A DNA stretch of 64,000 nucleotides from Physcousia sp015060555. Its GTDB lineage: Bacteria > Bacteroidota > Bacteroidia > Bacteroidales > Bacteroidaceae. The notes under the pieces are model-generated. The model did no database searches, was not told the origin of the DNA, and saw nothing but the letters and a program-made list of their open reading frames with translations. This document shows, one piece after another, positions 26,401 through 34,400 of this stretch (the first letter of the stretch is position 1; each line of letters begins with the position of its first letter). The DNA is taken from contig SUYG01000028.1 of the NCBI GenBank assembly GCA_015060555.1, positions 18,656 through 82,655 on the forward strand, written 5' to 3'. A program made the position numbers and the translations under genes.

Positions 26401-27004
26401 CAACGCAGCACCGCTTGACAAGTTGGATAAGCAGACCATCACCTTCGCCTCCGCAACAGCCGCTCACATCAATGTCAGCGACACGGAAACAAGCGAAAAG
26501 ACAGTGACGCTTTCGTTGGAAGGAGCCTCGAAGGACTTCACCTTCGCCTTCAAGCCCAACTACCTGCGCGAGAATCTGGAGACCACGGACTACGCCCTGA
26601 ACACCAGCGGCGATGCCTACGACCATGTTACCGCAGTGGGCGGTGGAAGCGTAACCGGCGGCGCCACGGTGTACCCATTCCGTCCGTTCTTCACGGCTTC
26701 TGCCTCCGCGAAGGCCGCACCTACCAAGCACCAGCTGCCCAGCCGCATCATCTTCAGCGGTGCTAACGGCGACGAGTTCAAGGAAGGTCCTGAGTCCGCT
26801 CTCGACGGCACCGTGGAGATCTTCGCCCGCGGCCGCAACATCGTCACCCGCTCACACATGAAGGTGGCCACCACCATCCGCATCGTGAACATCGGCGGTG
26901 TCACCGTGGCCAACTTCGTCCTGCCGGCCGGCCAGACCATCGAGACACCCGTCCAGGCCCACGGCGCATACATCGTCAACAAGAAGAAAGTATTCGTAAG
27001 ATAA
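14462..27004 (+). CDS. Giant YGGG-repeat surface protein with C-terminal sorting-like tail (4180 aa)
   Basis: 4180 residues. An unusually long n-region (residues 1-54), including seven Gly-x-x triplets, precedes a hydrophobic core SLFILSLFIFFALPASAQ, so export by Sec is likely, with cleavage after ASA. Residues about 75-2020 are imperfect repeats of the type NVYGGGN-x-G-x-V-x-G-x-T-x-VNI, typical of a right-handed beta-helix or solenoid. Residues about 2020-3350 form a non-repeat region with recurring VVT...KGDTL and KGATL segments. Around 3360-3415 is a GLUG-like stretch (LHGDGHTISGLDNSLFGKL). The last 70 residues (TTIRIVNIGGVTVANFVLP, then HGAYIVNKKKVFVR) resemble a type IX secretion sorting tail. 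It is probably a cell-surface adhesin or scaffold. It shares its N-terminal leader pattern TI-x-x-MM-x-HAL-x-G with the preceding gene. Confidence 0.8.
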   Translation: MIYKETIATMMTHALSGWELQRRTYEAHQAHGANGAYGTHGANGTHGTNGTSSHFSLFILSLFIFFALPASAQIKVGGNVYGGGNQGDVNGSTRVNVYSGDIGAVESRTDETMPIENPKGKLFGGARMANVGGNTFVNIDGEKASGYVLINQVYGGNDIAGTIGENKSAEKVVPSELTAVLTGAETKETHPKKNAVDNTFNSYVRISTKMPATPEYYSAAEVAAAADYPENPAWNKTPGKDLKPDPTGEKIYIGQLFGGGNGDYFYNNNGGTHEIYRSEADFEASQLPIATSTTDFILPELKKTYLEVLGGSIVYGYGGGNNATVKEQTIIHVDNPSLVTNHIFINKSSWLENKTATAASETITDLLCNARFKEMGINTGYSKPGSGEYQIGRFFGGNNKAEMDIRPTWNLVSGKIRNLYSGGNRGNMTSPEGLLLDIPDYSTLIADYVYGGCRMADVKPTVNGEYVPCTNLQDKDAEGNLKYKFPNELSARVLIRGGNINTVYGGNDVTGRVYGGNAVGIHTSIRGDVYGGGNGAYPYTDNPNYIGDDVYGDLYYEGILNDFRPNAEQVSIHLKGTKEKPTVIGGSIFCGGNCATLKSAKESPLMELKIGSYVLADKAFLGNNGEEMIDPTILERYATDNYNYMSLKDPATFAEYMDGAAMSLRPSVVFDQQPNDHENYIDYTSQIGSFYCGGNVGSMIIPGKHTLRFDRGLIIFEKLVGGCNNANVEAGDYNAAYKGGILGSAEEQDSYMEGGKIKDRLEINLNNVVIQPKRWKDVFTPITSGSLTAGKTYYETNLRTSEFIADGKETPSETDPYYELTTVGKELEWNTVKWDVGENDFIRTGKTGTAADDLKRRLYGGNVYGGCYNSGHVNGNVIININQDLHQRDVLFAEADPSDPYKIKSGGDRRTGVLRESQGDDVQSVAMSVFGAGYGADTEIWGSTTVNLNNGYAFQLFGGGEEGVVGKTDDEGSKAYNAHYTSTVNLKGAYAGYSEEEEGLPLAETEYIYGGGCEGDVLGDCYVYLGNGRVYDAFGGASNADIYGATEVHIGHNGGFPWIRDNIYGGNDFGGTIKGTRNHTTATAPREAFDSKMLLSSTYVKYIQGRVDSIFGGNYGNYDYKDPVFKDYTYSRGEEGKVAGDPRLDDKGNPVFHFPHLDDNSFVHFIPVDNSNNHASFIFGGSEGHPGENKLNNSMQQEAYVLIDDTKTKDANRFANVDIYGGGAFAGMGTETTHGAGRTAIDLYAGSFHNIYGGSNQEGLIGYTRVNVPATSTAKVNAIFGGGKGYDPALYATKPELQARYCDNYVTCVDYLAPNAIVEDAIYGGNHNSRIACDTYINIEAPVMQSSGYQATIYGAGYGDETVSGRTNVFMNNHSNAYKVFGGGRDGNAMNYLSLTRWLGQQFLAGGTPAGEVAEKVTAYGDILRTFGTYLASNPIHLPTAIGTYPNANGEYDGTYTNDILTTPENPPYYNTNVHIMNGGNVSGYAYGGGFGENAVVSGDTYLELLGGNVDKDIYGGGQGGPVYDEYDLKSFTATTNVYIEGGMARNVYGGGYLGHVGRHFKTVDSKMVDAAVNEAGTDIPAVANVTIGKVDGTNFYKGIPAIQRNAYGGGEGGSVYGTANLTINNGYIGYRYKNIAPAGQTPDYQYVEELDDKTANAIERAGNAFGGGYVVNSYVDVANLKMYGGTVRGSLYGGGEVGPIGRGTIRYKDTYTTTGIVNGDARIFKAGKTLVQLFDGHVKRNVFGGGRGHDSWGGDGTMYMDDDLKPLLDLQCKGYVFGQTEVDVYGGEVGTDEGVALGYGNVFGGGDIGFVYSAYENESGVLSIGKKNGTRYDGKDNSEGYYYKYESGAFKTDGSEYILTEDCKVVVEPWCKVGTPISIENVYPQYSTVPETEIAYIKKNHLSVESSIDASGKVTATGGIRYTHAYAKDDFVPTAALNTLGNKSASSTEWTTLGKKDVNKEGVIVHNAVFAGGNTSPGSTEVYANTTTVFGNATASINDVYNRDLISIGRGRIGGLYGDGNLTLVDGYRELNITNYGTDYYHITPEITLAEYNALPNREAAYYEIRYKCKKECTDNAKKTYAKNSTITADEMLAVFEGIVVDGKPMIGADGKPNPDYWVENGVCSRYAGRPMNTIQRADFCGVFGSRMVMQGAQDRVPETVDYTNYTINRVREVSLNKKESVRDADTSISPSNEDYFRNRIHGNYFGIYSVVNFLGALTSDVDFGDQENRPYKRTTDNTDTGTYQQTANGQPYGTASFYDWKAQFPHDRWRNNGNSHNKVALASGVYLELTSEKSTGTDLYEKDWGLITGVVELDLINVQPGMGGGYVYAKNEHGIRSLTNKDQVILTALNRGAVTNKHFKYTTATDESSKKEWETSGNFVHSTQTIIDDCYNVGGKYGSGYNKPNGVPAHYWFIKGAVYIYDQYISAYTGSPNAYSEIVNIPLTITSASHGKMTLLDVKPNLYAYYADGSLKPLGENDKIELRETEYGRNDAINYWDYSTLAQNEKNLFVSETYVVTADCVYGPEGSEVTYTAGTVLLPGKADGSEVGTYNYLKKHAPTKKLEEGDEDETPYVHHVGKDKDVDFDFVFRPSNNVSHDTGYILTYNIDNPNQWNTWYTPKNGTSLTGKKNSEEIVSVTRDDYENGPTYRLKDDIEGGMVLGQNEYHEGDVISADIYTTYDDIKEHLTEDNGTQAKFYPAWIVTADVLETEKDVVAPSVPQRFHKGATLAKENYTEGTWSTMSSSVAPAFVVTRTIQLSKTEFIYRGTYMTETEKTTLYNKYKDGTDAEKKLAKEIDETIVEAYYCTKDGNYGGDYYVTGRNYRGLAAFSDMSESDRNQFTFNYDALDLLIDPKYRNAQGVKYQYDGNYDSAEAVKANETGNKATYSLPSPIDYTATYNNADEKLTLAEEITVKRPGSAEPVPTHIIQKGDTLSRDVFESLPNERQHYSAITVSDASKTYYVVTQTVVMGDTPYAAGQFISSDTYKDLNDSDKAKVKQLTFTNPGDYYYCHEGYTINKALYSDENKGKVTAATGVTVDGSSVTGGTEYSDEVPAGLIIAKSSYEEVINQQAYFAIHGVAPTETSTLYVTRNSDIFDLSAEKIITVIYKYDYMESDMAGMHITPVSEYHVLNIHLNFKSGVPTVEDIKAPDIILPGTTISMPEPYVTPGAYEITGGGWELFDTETDAESHINGVEYAPVSDPLYLYQNKHFLAYYAKTYLGKTYSNHVPVSVANYHDLKKVMEATKHHYYIDHKEIFERLNVEPKIYINNYSGEKDGLDMFKDLYDLSLVTKSSSAGTDGYTVADGKITAATGTANTSLIGHTLLNTNTRAERNLEFFLRTDIDHADDPAVDDEWTPIASGSDPCFEGTLHGDGHTISGLDNSLFGKLCGSVYNLGVTGSFTSAGVADSGDGYVESCWVKTTGTTPLGTKPYPIFGNPSRGTGIQLVNSYYSDANKDLYNIGDNDRGKAIQMVDDAFYNGEVAYDLNNFYLYKRYNDHVAPGASPVEYKYYLPDLTDPETGKLIPQTGHYASNPSECSSGTDGLKYVEDRFADGDFRYAGGTIPEEEDERRHDETVEKDGKTVTEFHFYPIYPDDYIFFGQRLNYGYSASYPHNDTPTAIARFNGHLSKNPDANRVYRAPAYYRNSTMNVAHFNPHAYLAAKSKDGLKDAHPNMTAIDFAGHYEPKPEYGQYALGFDHEKFYTPLLDDDGLLSIVNIDETQNLLVYAPASSGDGYVNSATHSVLTSYFADPAYADYYDNDDDYRLVRDASAVTSSIYGHLVQSDLTATNDHLLVDKQDFDAPIAYDFDGSHRMWYQRIPEDQEYVDFTKGWQGISLPFTAELVTTHQKGEITHFYSGSDTSKNGTGTKVGHEYWLREFNDISTGGDPSVAFATFQYPTSAGGDETKDVTNKFLWDYYYQNEDVHDQQDANADTYLEYQQYYNTTRTYSQYPLLSAAMPYIIGFPGETYYEFDLSGNFEALNNAAPLDKLDKQTITFASATAAHINVSDTETSEKTVTLSLEGASKDFTFAFKPNYLRENLETTDYALNTSGDAYDHVTAVGGGSVTGGATVYPFRPFFTASASAKAAPTKHQLPSRIIFSGANGDEFKEGPESALDGTVEIFARGRNIVTRSHMKVATTIRIVNIGGVTVANFVLPAGQTIETPVQAHGAYIVNKKKVFVR
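14549..14612 (+). repeat. Nonamer tandem tract inside coding sequence, encoding Gly-x-x
   Basis: Seven 9-base units (CTCATGGGG, CCAATGGTG, CTTATGGTA, and so on) are read as (A/T)(H/N/Y)G triplets at residues about 30-51 of the 4180-residue protein, before its hydrophobic signal core. 9-base units keep the frame whatever their number. Confidence 0.85.
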
Positions 27005-27080
27005 AAGAAGAACTCATAAGCATTTCGCAAGAAAGCATTTCGAAGATAAAAGAAGACAGCACTCACCAACCATCAGTGTG

Positions 27081-27101
27081 CCCTGCGGTTCCCCCGCAGG
27101 G
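27081..27101 (+). repeat. REP-like hairpin upstream of RAYT gene
   Basis: CCCTGCGG-TTCCC-CCGCAGGG, an 8-bp stem. Its loop is the same as in the hairpin downstream of the transposase gene. It lies 10 bases before the chosen start codon, in the 107-base gap after the giant gene, which also has duplicated AGCATTTCG and AGATAAAAGAAG words. Confidence 0.8.
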
Positions 27102-27111
27102 ACAACAAAGA

Positions 27112-28395
27112 ATGATAGAGAAGAAACCCATACAGCACCGCATGACCCGCCGCGCAGCGGCTCATGACTACAGCCGCACAGGCATCTACCACATCACCCT
27201 GCATGTGGCAGACGGCCTCGGGCAGCCCCTTGGCGCCGTCGTGGGTTCCCTCTCCGCCCCCGACGGCAGCGCCGAGGCGCCCCGCACGGCGCTGTCGCCC
27301 GTCGGGCAGATGGTGGAGCACGAACTGCTCCACACCCTACACGCTTTCTATCCCATGGTGACCATTCAGGACTATGTCATCATGCCGGATCACCTGCACT
27401 TCCTCTTGGTGGTGCAGGACAAGATCCTCACCAGCAACGGCAGACCCGCCCATCTCGGGCAGCTTATAGCTGGCTTCAAGAAGGGCTGCAACAAGCGCTA
27501 TTGGGAGATGACAGGCCAACAGGGGAAACCTGTTGGCACTGCGCCCAGCGGTTTGCCCGCAGCCAGCGCGCCCAGCGGTTTGCCCGCTGGGTATAAGGTC
27601 CCCTCTTCTGGCACCACCGGTCGCCAGCCGCTCTTTGAGAGCGGCTATTGCGATGTGATGCCCATCGATGCGGCGCAGCTGGCAACCCAGCGCGCCTACA
27701 TCGCCGGCAACCCGCGCAGCCGCCTGCTGCGCATGACCCACCGCGCCCTGCTCTCCGTGAAGCGCGGCAGCATCGCCACCGCGCTCACCCCCTCTGACCT
27801 CCGCGGATTCCTGCAGCGCGAATGCCCGCCCCATCTGGCAACCCCCGATGTGCTGGCGGCCATCGAAAGCCGCCTGCTCATCCGCACCGGCCCCACCCCC
27901 TCTTTGGCATCCGGCCCCGCCCCCTCGGGCAGTGTGTCAGGCGGTTTTCCCGCCGTCATGAAGCCCTTCATCGTGTGCGACACCTTTGGCGACCGGGTCC
28001 TCCTTACAGCGCGGCGCTGCCTGCCGGTGGTCTGCCACCGCAAAGATGCCGCGCGCTTCGAAGAACAGAAACAACGTTGCCTGACAGAGGCGGCACATGG
28101 TGCCGTCCTTGTCAGCGCCTGCATATCCCCTCGCGAACGCGAGATCCTCACCGAATGCGCGGATCACGGCTTCCCCGTGATCATCATTCACGACAACGGT
28201 TTCCCCGACCGCTATCACCCCTCCGCAGACCGCCTCGACCAGTGCATGGCCGGTCGTCTGCTCCTCATCAGCCCTTGGCAATACCACTACCGGGGCAATA
28301 CCGAACAAGTTACAGTGCCATTTTGCAAGGCGATGAACTGCGTGGCACAGGCCCTGTGCCGCACAAAAGACAATTGGTGGAAGAATAAAGAATAA
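27112..28395 (+). CDS. REP-associated tyrosine transposase (RAYT, Y1 HUH type) with extra C-terminal domain
   Basis: 427 residues from ATG 27112; an upstream GTG at 27076 would read through a REP hairpin and is rejected. GIYHITLHV and the HUH motif MPDHLHFLLV (His94, His96) identify the Y1 transposase fold; FKKGCNKRYW probably holds the catalytic tyrosine, and LFESGYCDV...YIAGNPRSR is the usual end of this domain. RAYTs act on REP hairpins as single-stranded DNA endonucleases or transferases. Residues about 139-170 (APSGLPAAS, APSGLPAG) are encoded by REP-like hairpins inserted in frame. The C-terminal 145 residues (HGAVLVSACISPREREI, GFPVIIIHDNGF, GRLLLISPW) form an additional Rossmann-like, possibly SLOG/DprA-like domain. 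REP-like hairpins flank the gene on both sides. Confidence 0.85.
   Translation: MIEKKPIQHRMTRRAAAHDYSRTGIYHITLHVADGLGQPLGAVVGSLSAPDGSAEAPRTALSPVGQMVEHELLHTLHAFYPMVTIQDYVIMPDHLHFLLVVQDKILTSNGRPAHLGQLIAGFKKGCNKRYWEMTGQQGKPVGTAPSGLPAASAPSGLPAGYKVPSSGTTGRQPLFESGYCDVMPIDAAQLATQRAYIAGNPRSRLLRMTHRALLSVKRGSIATALTPSDLRGFLQRECPPHLATPDVLAAIESRLLIRTGPTPSLASGPAPSGSVSGGFPAVMKPFIVCDTFGDRVLLTARRCLPVVCHRKDAARFEEQKQRCLTEAAHGAVLVSACISPREREILTECADHGFPVIIIHDNGFPDRYHPSADRLDQCMAGRLLLISPWQYHYRGNTEQVTVPFCKAMNCVAQALCRTKDNWWKNKE
27516..27591 (+). repeat. In-frame REP-like hairpins within the RAYT gene
   Basis: CCAACAGG-GGAAA-CCTGTTGG (27516-27536) and CCCAGCGG-TTTGC-CCGCTGGG (27571-27591), plus a 20-base word starting GCGCCCAGCG repeated 27 bases apart (27541 and 27568). 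Stem bases differ between hairpins while the GG-loop-CC core persists. Confidence 0.8.
27940..27954 (+). repeat. Short REP-like hairpin in RAYT gene
   Basis: GGCGG-TTTTC-CCGCC, encoding GGFPA, between the transposase and C-terminal domains. The loop resembles that of the other hairpins. Confidence 0.5.
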
Positions 28396-28404
28396 AAACT
28401 CTCC

Positions 28405-28423
28405 CCAGCGGTTCCCCCGCTGG
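28405..28423 (+). repeat. REP-like hairpin downstream of RAYT gene
   Basis: CCAGCGG-TTCCC-CCGCTGG, 9 bases after the transposase stop codon and 30 bases before the next gene. Same loop as the upstream hairpin with a different stem. Confidence 0.8.
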
Positions 28424-28452
28424 AATAAAGAAAAAAAATATATACAACAGAT

Positions 28453-31400
28453 ATGAAAGTTTACGGTAAGTTTACAGACATGTTTAAGTTCGTTATCAAG
28501 AGAACCAACGTTCTCCGCAACATATTCTTTTCACTGACTCTGATGACCCTCGGAGCCGGCAATGCGTGGGCGCAGGATCATCCTTATAAAGGCATCTGGT
28601 ATCTGAAGAATTTTAATACGGATTATTTTGTTGTACCAGCTCAGAATCCATCAAAGGCACATAATGAGGATGCATATTATTCTGACAATTATAATTCTCA
28701 AGATGGTGATCCGGATAAGCCTTTTATTACAACTTATAAAACAGGAGAGATTCCTAATACAGTGTGGCTATTAGTTCCTGTGGAAAACGAAGCAAATTAT
28801 TATTATATTATCCATGCTATCACAGGGAAATATTTGGTTTATAAGAAGATTCCGACATATACGGGTGATAATGAGCGAAGAAAGTTCGTGCATTTGGAAA
28901 CACTTGCATCTCCAGGAGAGACAGAGAAGTTCGAGATTACTGATTATGATTCTGGTATAAAGATAAAGCCAAAGAACAATGCTATGTACTTAAATATAGC
29001 AGGTTCTAACCAAGACAACTATAATGGTTCTAATGGCAATAAGAGTCCCTATTACAGCGGTATCATTGGTGGTATGAGTGGAACCGATGGTGGTTCTAAA
29101 TTCAGTAGAGGAACTGCTCTACTTGCCGCCCCGACCATCAACACTACCAGTTATCCTACTGTTACAGTGACAGATAACAATGAACTGCCAGCAGGATATA
29201 ATGTTCGCTACACCTTTGGTGATGGGACACAGGCAGCACCTACGGCTGAGAGCACCATTATGACGGGTGGCACCTTCACCGTCACAGAAGGAGGCACCTT
29301 GAAAGTGGTGATTGAGCGCTACGGAATCGTGCTGACCGAAGTTGCTTCTAAGCAAGTGGGACCCACGAAACCGACATTCACTATTAATGCAGATGGTTCT
29401 GTATCGATTTCTGCAACAGACGGAACCATTCATTACACACTCGATGGAAATAATCCAACGACATCAAGTGCAGCATATAGTAGCACGATATCTGCAAGTG
29501 ATATAGCCTCTGCAGGTACGGCGATCAAAGCCATTGCAGTGGATGGAAGTGGCATTGTCTCACAGATAGCAGAGCTCCCATTAATCAGCTATACCTATAA
29601 AATATTAAATAAGGCAGGGGATGTGGCCATTCAGAAAACGGTGAAACAGCCTGTGGGCAAAGCTTTGACAACTTATACCGATATCCCCGCAGACATCCGC
29701 AGCCCCTATCTGGCCGGTGAGGAAGTGAAATTCTATAAAAAGTCAGCAGCCTCGGATGAGTGGAAGATTGATGCGACGAATTCAACTGATGCCGACATCT
29801 GGGTGACCTATACCAACACTCATCTGATGGATAAGTTCATGAACCTGCGCGGTGCTCGTGCTTTGAACGTTACCATGAACGGTGACTATGTCTATGACAA
29901 TAGTGGATCTTTTGGCCATAAAACGGATCCTACCGATGATGAGAAGGCATCCAGTAGCTACCTCTGGTATTTCTCCGGGAATGATCCTTACGCTATTGAG
30001 ATCAAGAATGCCGCGACGAACAACTATTGGGGATATGACACCCCTTCTGGGACATCGGCCTCACTCACGTTAGTGAGCGAATCAGCCAAAAAGAAGTTTA
30101 TCCTGATGTCAGGAAGTGCTGATGACTATAGTGGCACCACCTACGAGCGGATGGAGCTGATGGCCGCTACGAACGATGCCAACTATTACCGTGTAAAGCA
30201 AACAGACGGCACCTTCAGCATCAACAAAGAGACTGCTACTGGGGATGCCTCCCTGCAGGTACTCGCCTACCCCAACAGTTCCTCTATCACCTACCGCTTG
30301 ATTGACAAGGCCGGCAAGGTGCTACTGGAAGTCACCAGTAAGTCTGAATCAGTGGATCTGCCCGATGGTTTCAAAAGCCCGCTGGTAGCTGAATATCAAT
30401 ATTGGAAATCGAGCGCCTTCAATATAGAAGGCGACACCTATACGCTCAAGGAAAGCCCTGAGGAGTCTGACAAGATTAAGACCATCACGGACGCTACAGA
30501 CGGCACCATCTATGTCACCTATACGGTCAATAACAAAGTCCTTTTTGATGACACCGATGACGATGCCATAGGCACAATCGCATATCGACTCCGATTCTTC
30601 AATGGTGAAAGTTTCAAGCAGGAGAATGGTAAGGACGGTGTGATGCCCTCGGCTCAGACAGCCGTATATCCCTACTCCAATGGTGATGCCATGCTATATG
30701 TCTATGGTGTTGACCAATGGAACGCGCAGTTGGCGTCAGGTGCCAGCACCCGTAACCGTTGGCTGTGGTATGTCGTCAGCCCCAATAGCGACCCCTACCA
30801 CGTGAAGATCATGAGCAACTCCGGTCAGGCCACCAGCAGTCATAACTACTTCCGCACTTACGTGGTGAACTATGGCGGCAGCAATCATGTGGTGACGGGT
30901 GTGACCACCAAGAACGAAGCCGTAGATAGTGAACACGCCAACCAGCTTCCCACGGAATATATGGTGCTGACGGGCCAAGGCGGACACTGCAAGCTGGTGA
31001 CGCTGGATCTCATCGATGACGGCACTACCTACGAGCGCCGCACGGTGACCAGCTTCGAGCAGTACTGGAAGAACAACCCCACGGTGCAGAACCAGTTGGG
31101 AGGTTCTGCGGTCACCTCCTCAGAAAGTGTGGATGACAACGGCATAGTTCTCACCTCAACACAACAGTCACTATTGCCAAGCAACTGGCATACTTACCAG
31201 GCATGGGCAAATGCCGCCCCATGGGTGTCTTGGAGTGACGGTGGAGGCGGAAGCGGAAAGAAATACCACAACAAGTACCACTGGTTCCAGACCATCAACA
31301 TGGCCGCCGCCACAGGCTCGCAAGGTGAATTTGAGTTCGAAGAGACATCCCTTGAACCCCAGGTGATTCTGCTCGATAAGCACGGCTGGGAGATTATGCG

Positions 31401-34400
31401 AAAGCCGCTGTCCCAAACTGACGAATTGCGCAAGTACGACAGTCCGATGGTAAAGGAGTACCATTGGTATCCCACAGCCACGAAGGCTGCCGGCTATCAT
31501 AAATATACGGTCGATGTCGAAAACCCGGGAATCATGGTTTATTACTCCTATGAAGAGGGTGGAAAGACCAAATGGGCGCCACGAAATGAGACTTACACAC
31601 ATACCTCTACGACGTTGGCCGATAGCCCCTACAGCCATATTAATTCCTCTACAAATCCTGAATGGGAGGTTCAGCCCGACAACGTGAAGACGGACTTCTA
31701 CGTCACTTACGACGTGGATGAAACCTATGAGAGGTTATATACTGGAGCCGCCAGGAAAGAGGATGTAAAGCCATCAGCCTTCCTGGTCAAGCAGGGAGAC
31801 GACTACGCCAAAATTGTCGGAACCTCTTTAGGGGTCGAAACGACTTTACCGGAAACCATTGGCGAAGATTTGCAATGGTATCTGAGGACCAACTTCGACA
31901 TTGACCGAGAGATGGGTTATCTCTATGCCGGTCAAACGGGTGCACAGGAAGATGCGTTGTCAAAGGATGATACCGAGGCGGCCTACGTTAGTGCCGGTCA
32001 GAACGGCTTCGACCCTTACAACGTGCAGATTCAGAATGTATCCACCCCGACTCGCTACTTCACCACCCCCGCCACAGGTTCTCAACTTACCGGCGGTGCT
32101 TGGGAGGGCACATCCACAGATTTGACTTTGGAGAACCTAAGTTTTGAACGCCAGCACCCCGAAGGCAACGACCAAACCACGCTGAACATCACCAACGCCA
32201 CGTTCATGGTGGTCAAGGATGCCAGTGGTCACACGCTTCTGATGCCGCGCTTCGACAACACGAAGGTGGTGAACTCCCTGACAGAGCCACGATTGTCAGC
32301 GGCCGATGCAGCCACGAAGTCCGTCTCCTTCATCCCGAGTCCAAAGCGTATTCACTTTGGCGATGAGCTATCCTCCTTGAATGGTCAATACATCTTGGCA
32401 GCGGACTTCGATTTCACGAAGAAATCTGATGGCGGTTCTTTTGACTTCCAGTCCTTGGGTGATGCAAATCACCCCTTCACGGGTTCCATCGACGGTGGCG
32501 GCCACACATTCACCGGGCTCTCTGTACCTCTGCTGGCCTACGCGGATGGCGCCATTGTCAAGAATCTCATATTAGATAATGTAAGAATAAGTAACGCCGA
32601 AGACGTGCCCAATGTGGGCGCCATTGCTGCCAACGCCACAGGCAAGACACGCATCTACAACTGCGGCGTGCTGGCTTCTGAAAGTACTATAACAAAAGGT
32701 GCCGATGGCTATGACAAGATTACGTCATGTAGCAGCACCGTTGGCGGCAGCGGATATGTCGGCGGCCTGGTAGGTCTGCTGGACGGCGAGGCACGTGTGA
32801 TTAATTGCTATAGCTATGCCGACATCACAAGTGGTACTGAAGTAGGCGGCATCGTAGGGTACAACAATGTCGCAACAGCAAGCAACAACCTCAAGACCAT
32901 GGTCTTCGCCTGCATGTTCTATGGCAATATCGCTGATGCTTGTGATGACAAGGCCCCAATCTACAACGGAACAGAGATTTCGAACTTGGCTGACAATGGC
33001 GTAGGCAACTTCAACTACTTCCGTTCAGACGCCCCATGGGCACAGAATCAGGAAAATATCGACACTCCTAACTCCGCCTTGATGGCTGAGGATCGTTTCC
33101 TGCAGCGCTTTGAGTTCTTCCGCCTGCTGCTGAACAGCCAGCGCGAGTTGGCAGCGTGGTGGGTCACGGGCGAAATGGGCCGGAAGGACGAGATGATGAA
33201 ATGGGTCTTGGAGACAGCTAATAGGACCATCGACAACCCCATGCCCTACCCGATTCTGAAAGCACCGGGTAAATATCCGTCGGTGGTGAACATCGATGCA
33301 GAACACGCCACGACAACAACGGAGCGCAACAAGGGTGGCAACTTAGGAACCCTGACCGTGAATATACAGATGGGCAACGGCAAAGTCTTTGCTGCGCCAG
33401 CTGGTGCTGAGATTAAGACCACTCCGCTCACGCTGAACATCACGGACAAGGATCCCGACCATTTCAACTTCAACTATTACAAGGTGCAGCTGCCATACTA
33501 CAATGATGTAGGCACGGGCAACTATACTGGTAACCGTGTGGTGACAGGCTGGAAAATTGTCAGCATCTCTGGCGGCACCCCCGGCACTTTCACACCCGCC
33601 GATGCATGGGAGGGCTACAACTTTGCCGACCGCAACTGCACCAACAAGGATCTCTACGGTGAGGGCGGCAGTAATCGCATCTTCAACCAGGGTGCCTACT
33701 GGGATGTTCCCGAAGGAGTCACGGCAATCACTATTGAACCCTACTGGGCTAAAGCGGCCTACGTGGCAGATGCCTACCCCGATGTGGTGTATAATCTAGC
33801 TATGAACTCTCCTAAAAATGTGCCCTACGTCGGTAATGGAGAGAAATACCAGAATGGTAAGAGCTATCCCATCGCAGGGGAAGACCAGATAGTCTATACA
33901 TCTGTTGCCAACGCTGTTAGCGCGCTTGCGCCCAACGCATCAAACACCGTCTATGATTATGCTGTTGTGCTTGTGGGTAATGTCCACCAATATACTGGTA
34001 AAGACAAACCCATCGGTGGAAACAACAAATATACTGTTACGACCATTGACCTTGATCATGACAATGAGCCGGACTATTCGTTCATGATGCGCGATGACGG
34101 CCGTGGTGAAATCCATCCTTTACGATGGGATTTCCTGAACATTGTAGGTCTTGGTATGGCGCAAAAATCGACGGGAGCAAAAGGTAGCTACAACCTGGGT
34201 ATTCTGATTCCTAAAGGATGGTTTGAAAGTACCAACACCTCGCTTTTCCGTGTCACCCAGTTTGAATATGAGAACGGCAACAAAGCAGCTACAGACGCAC
34301 TCATCGTCCAAGGTGGTGTCATGGAGCAATGGGTGAGCAATAACCAGAAAGGCACATCGAATAAGATACCCTATATCCATGTCGGCGGTAATGTGTGGTT

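Noticed and set aside
27076..27111. Upstream GTG start for the RAYT protein
   Set aside because: It would translate the REP hairpin; ATG 27112 gives the normal family N-terminus.
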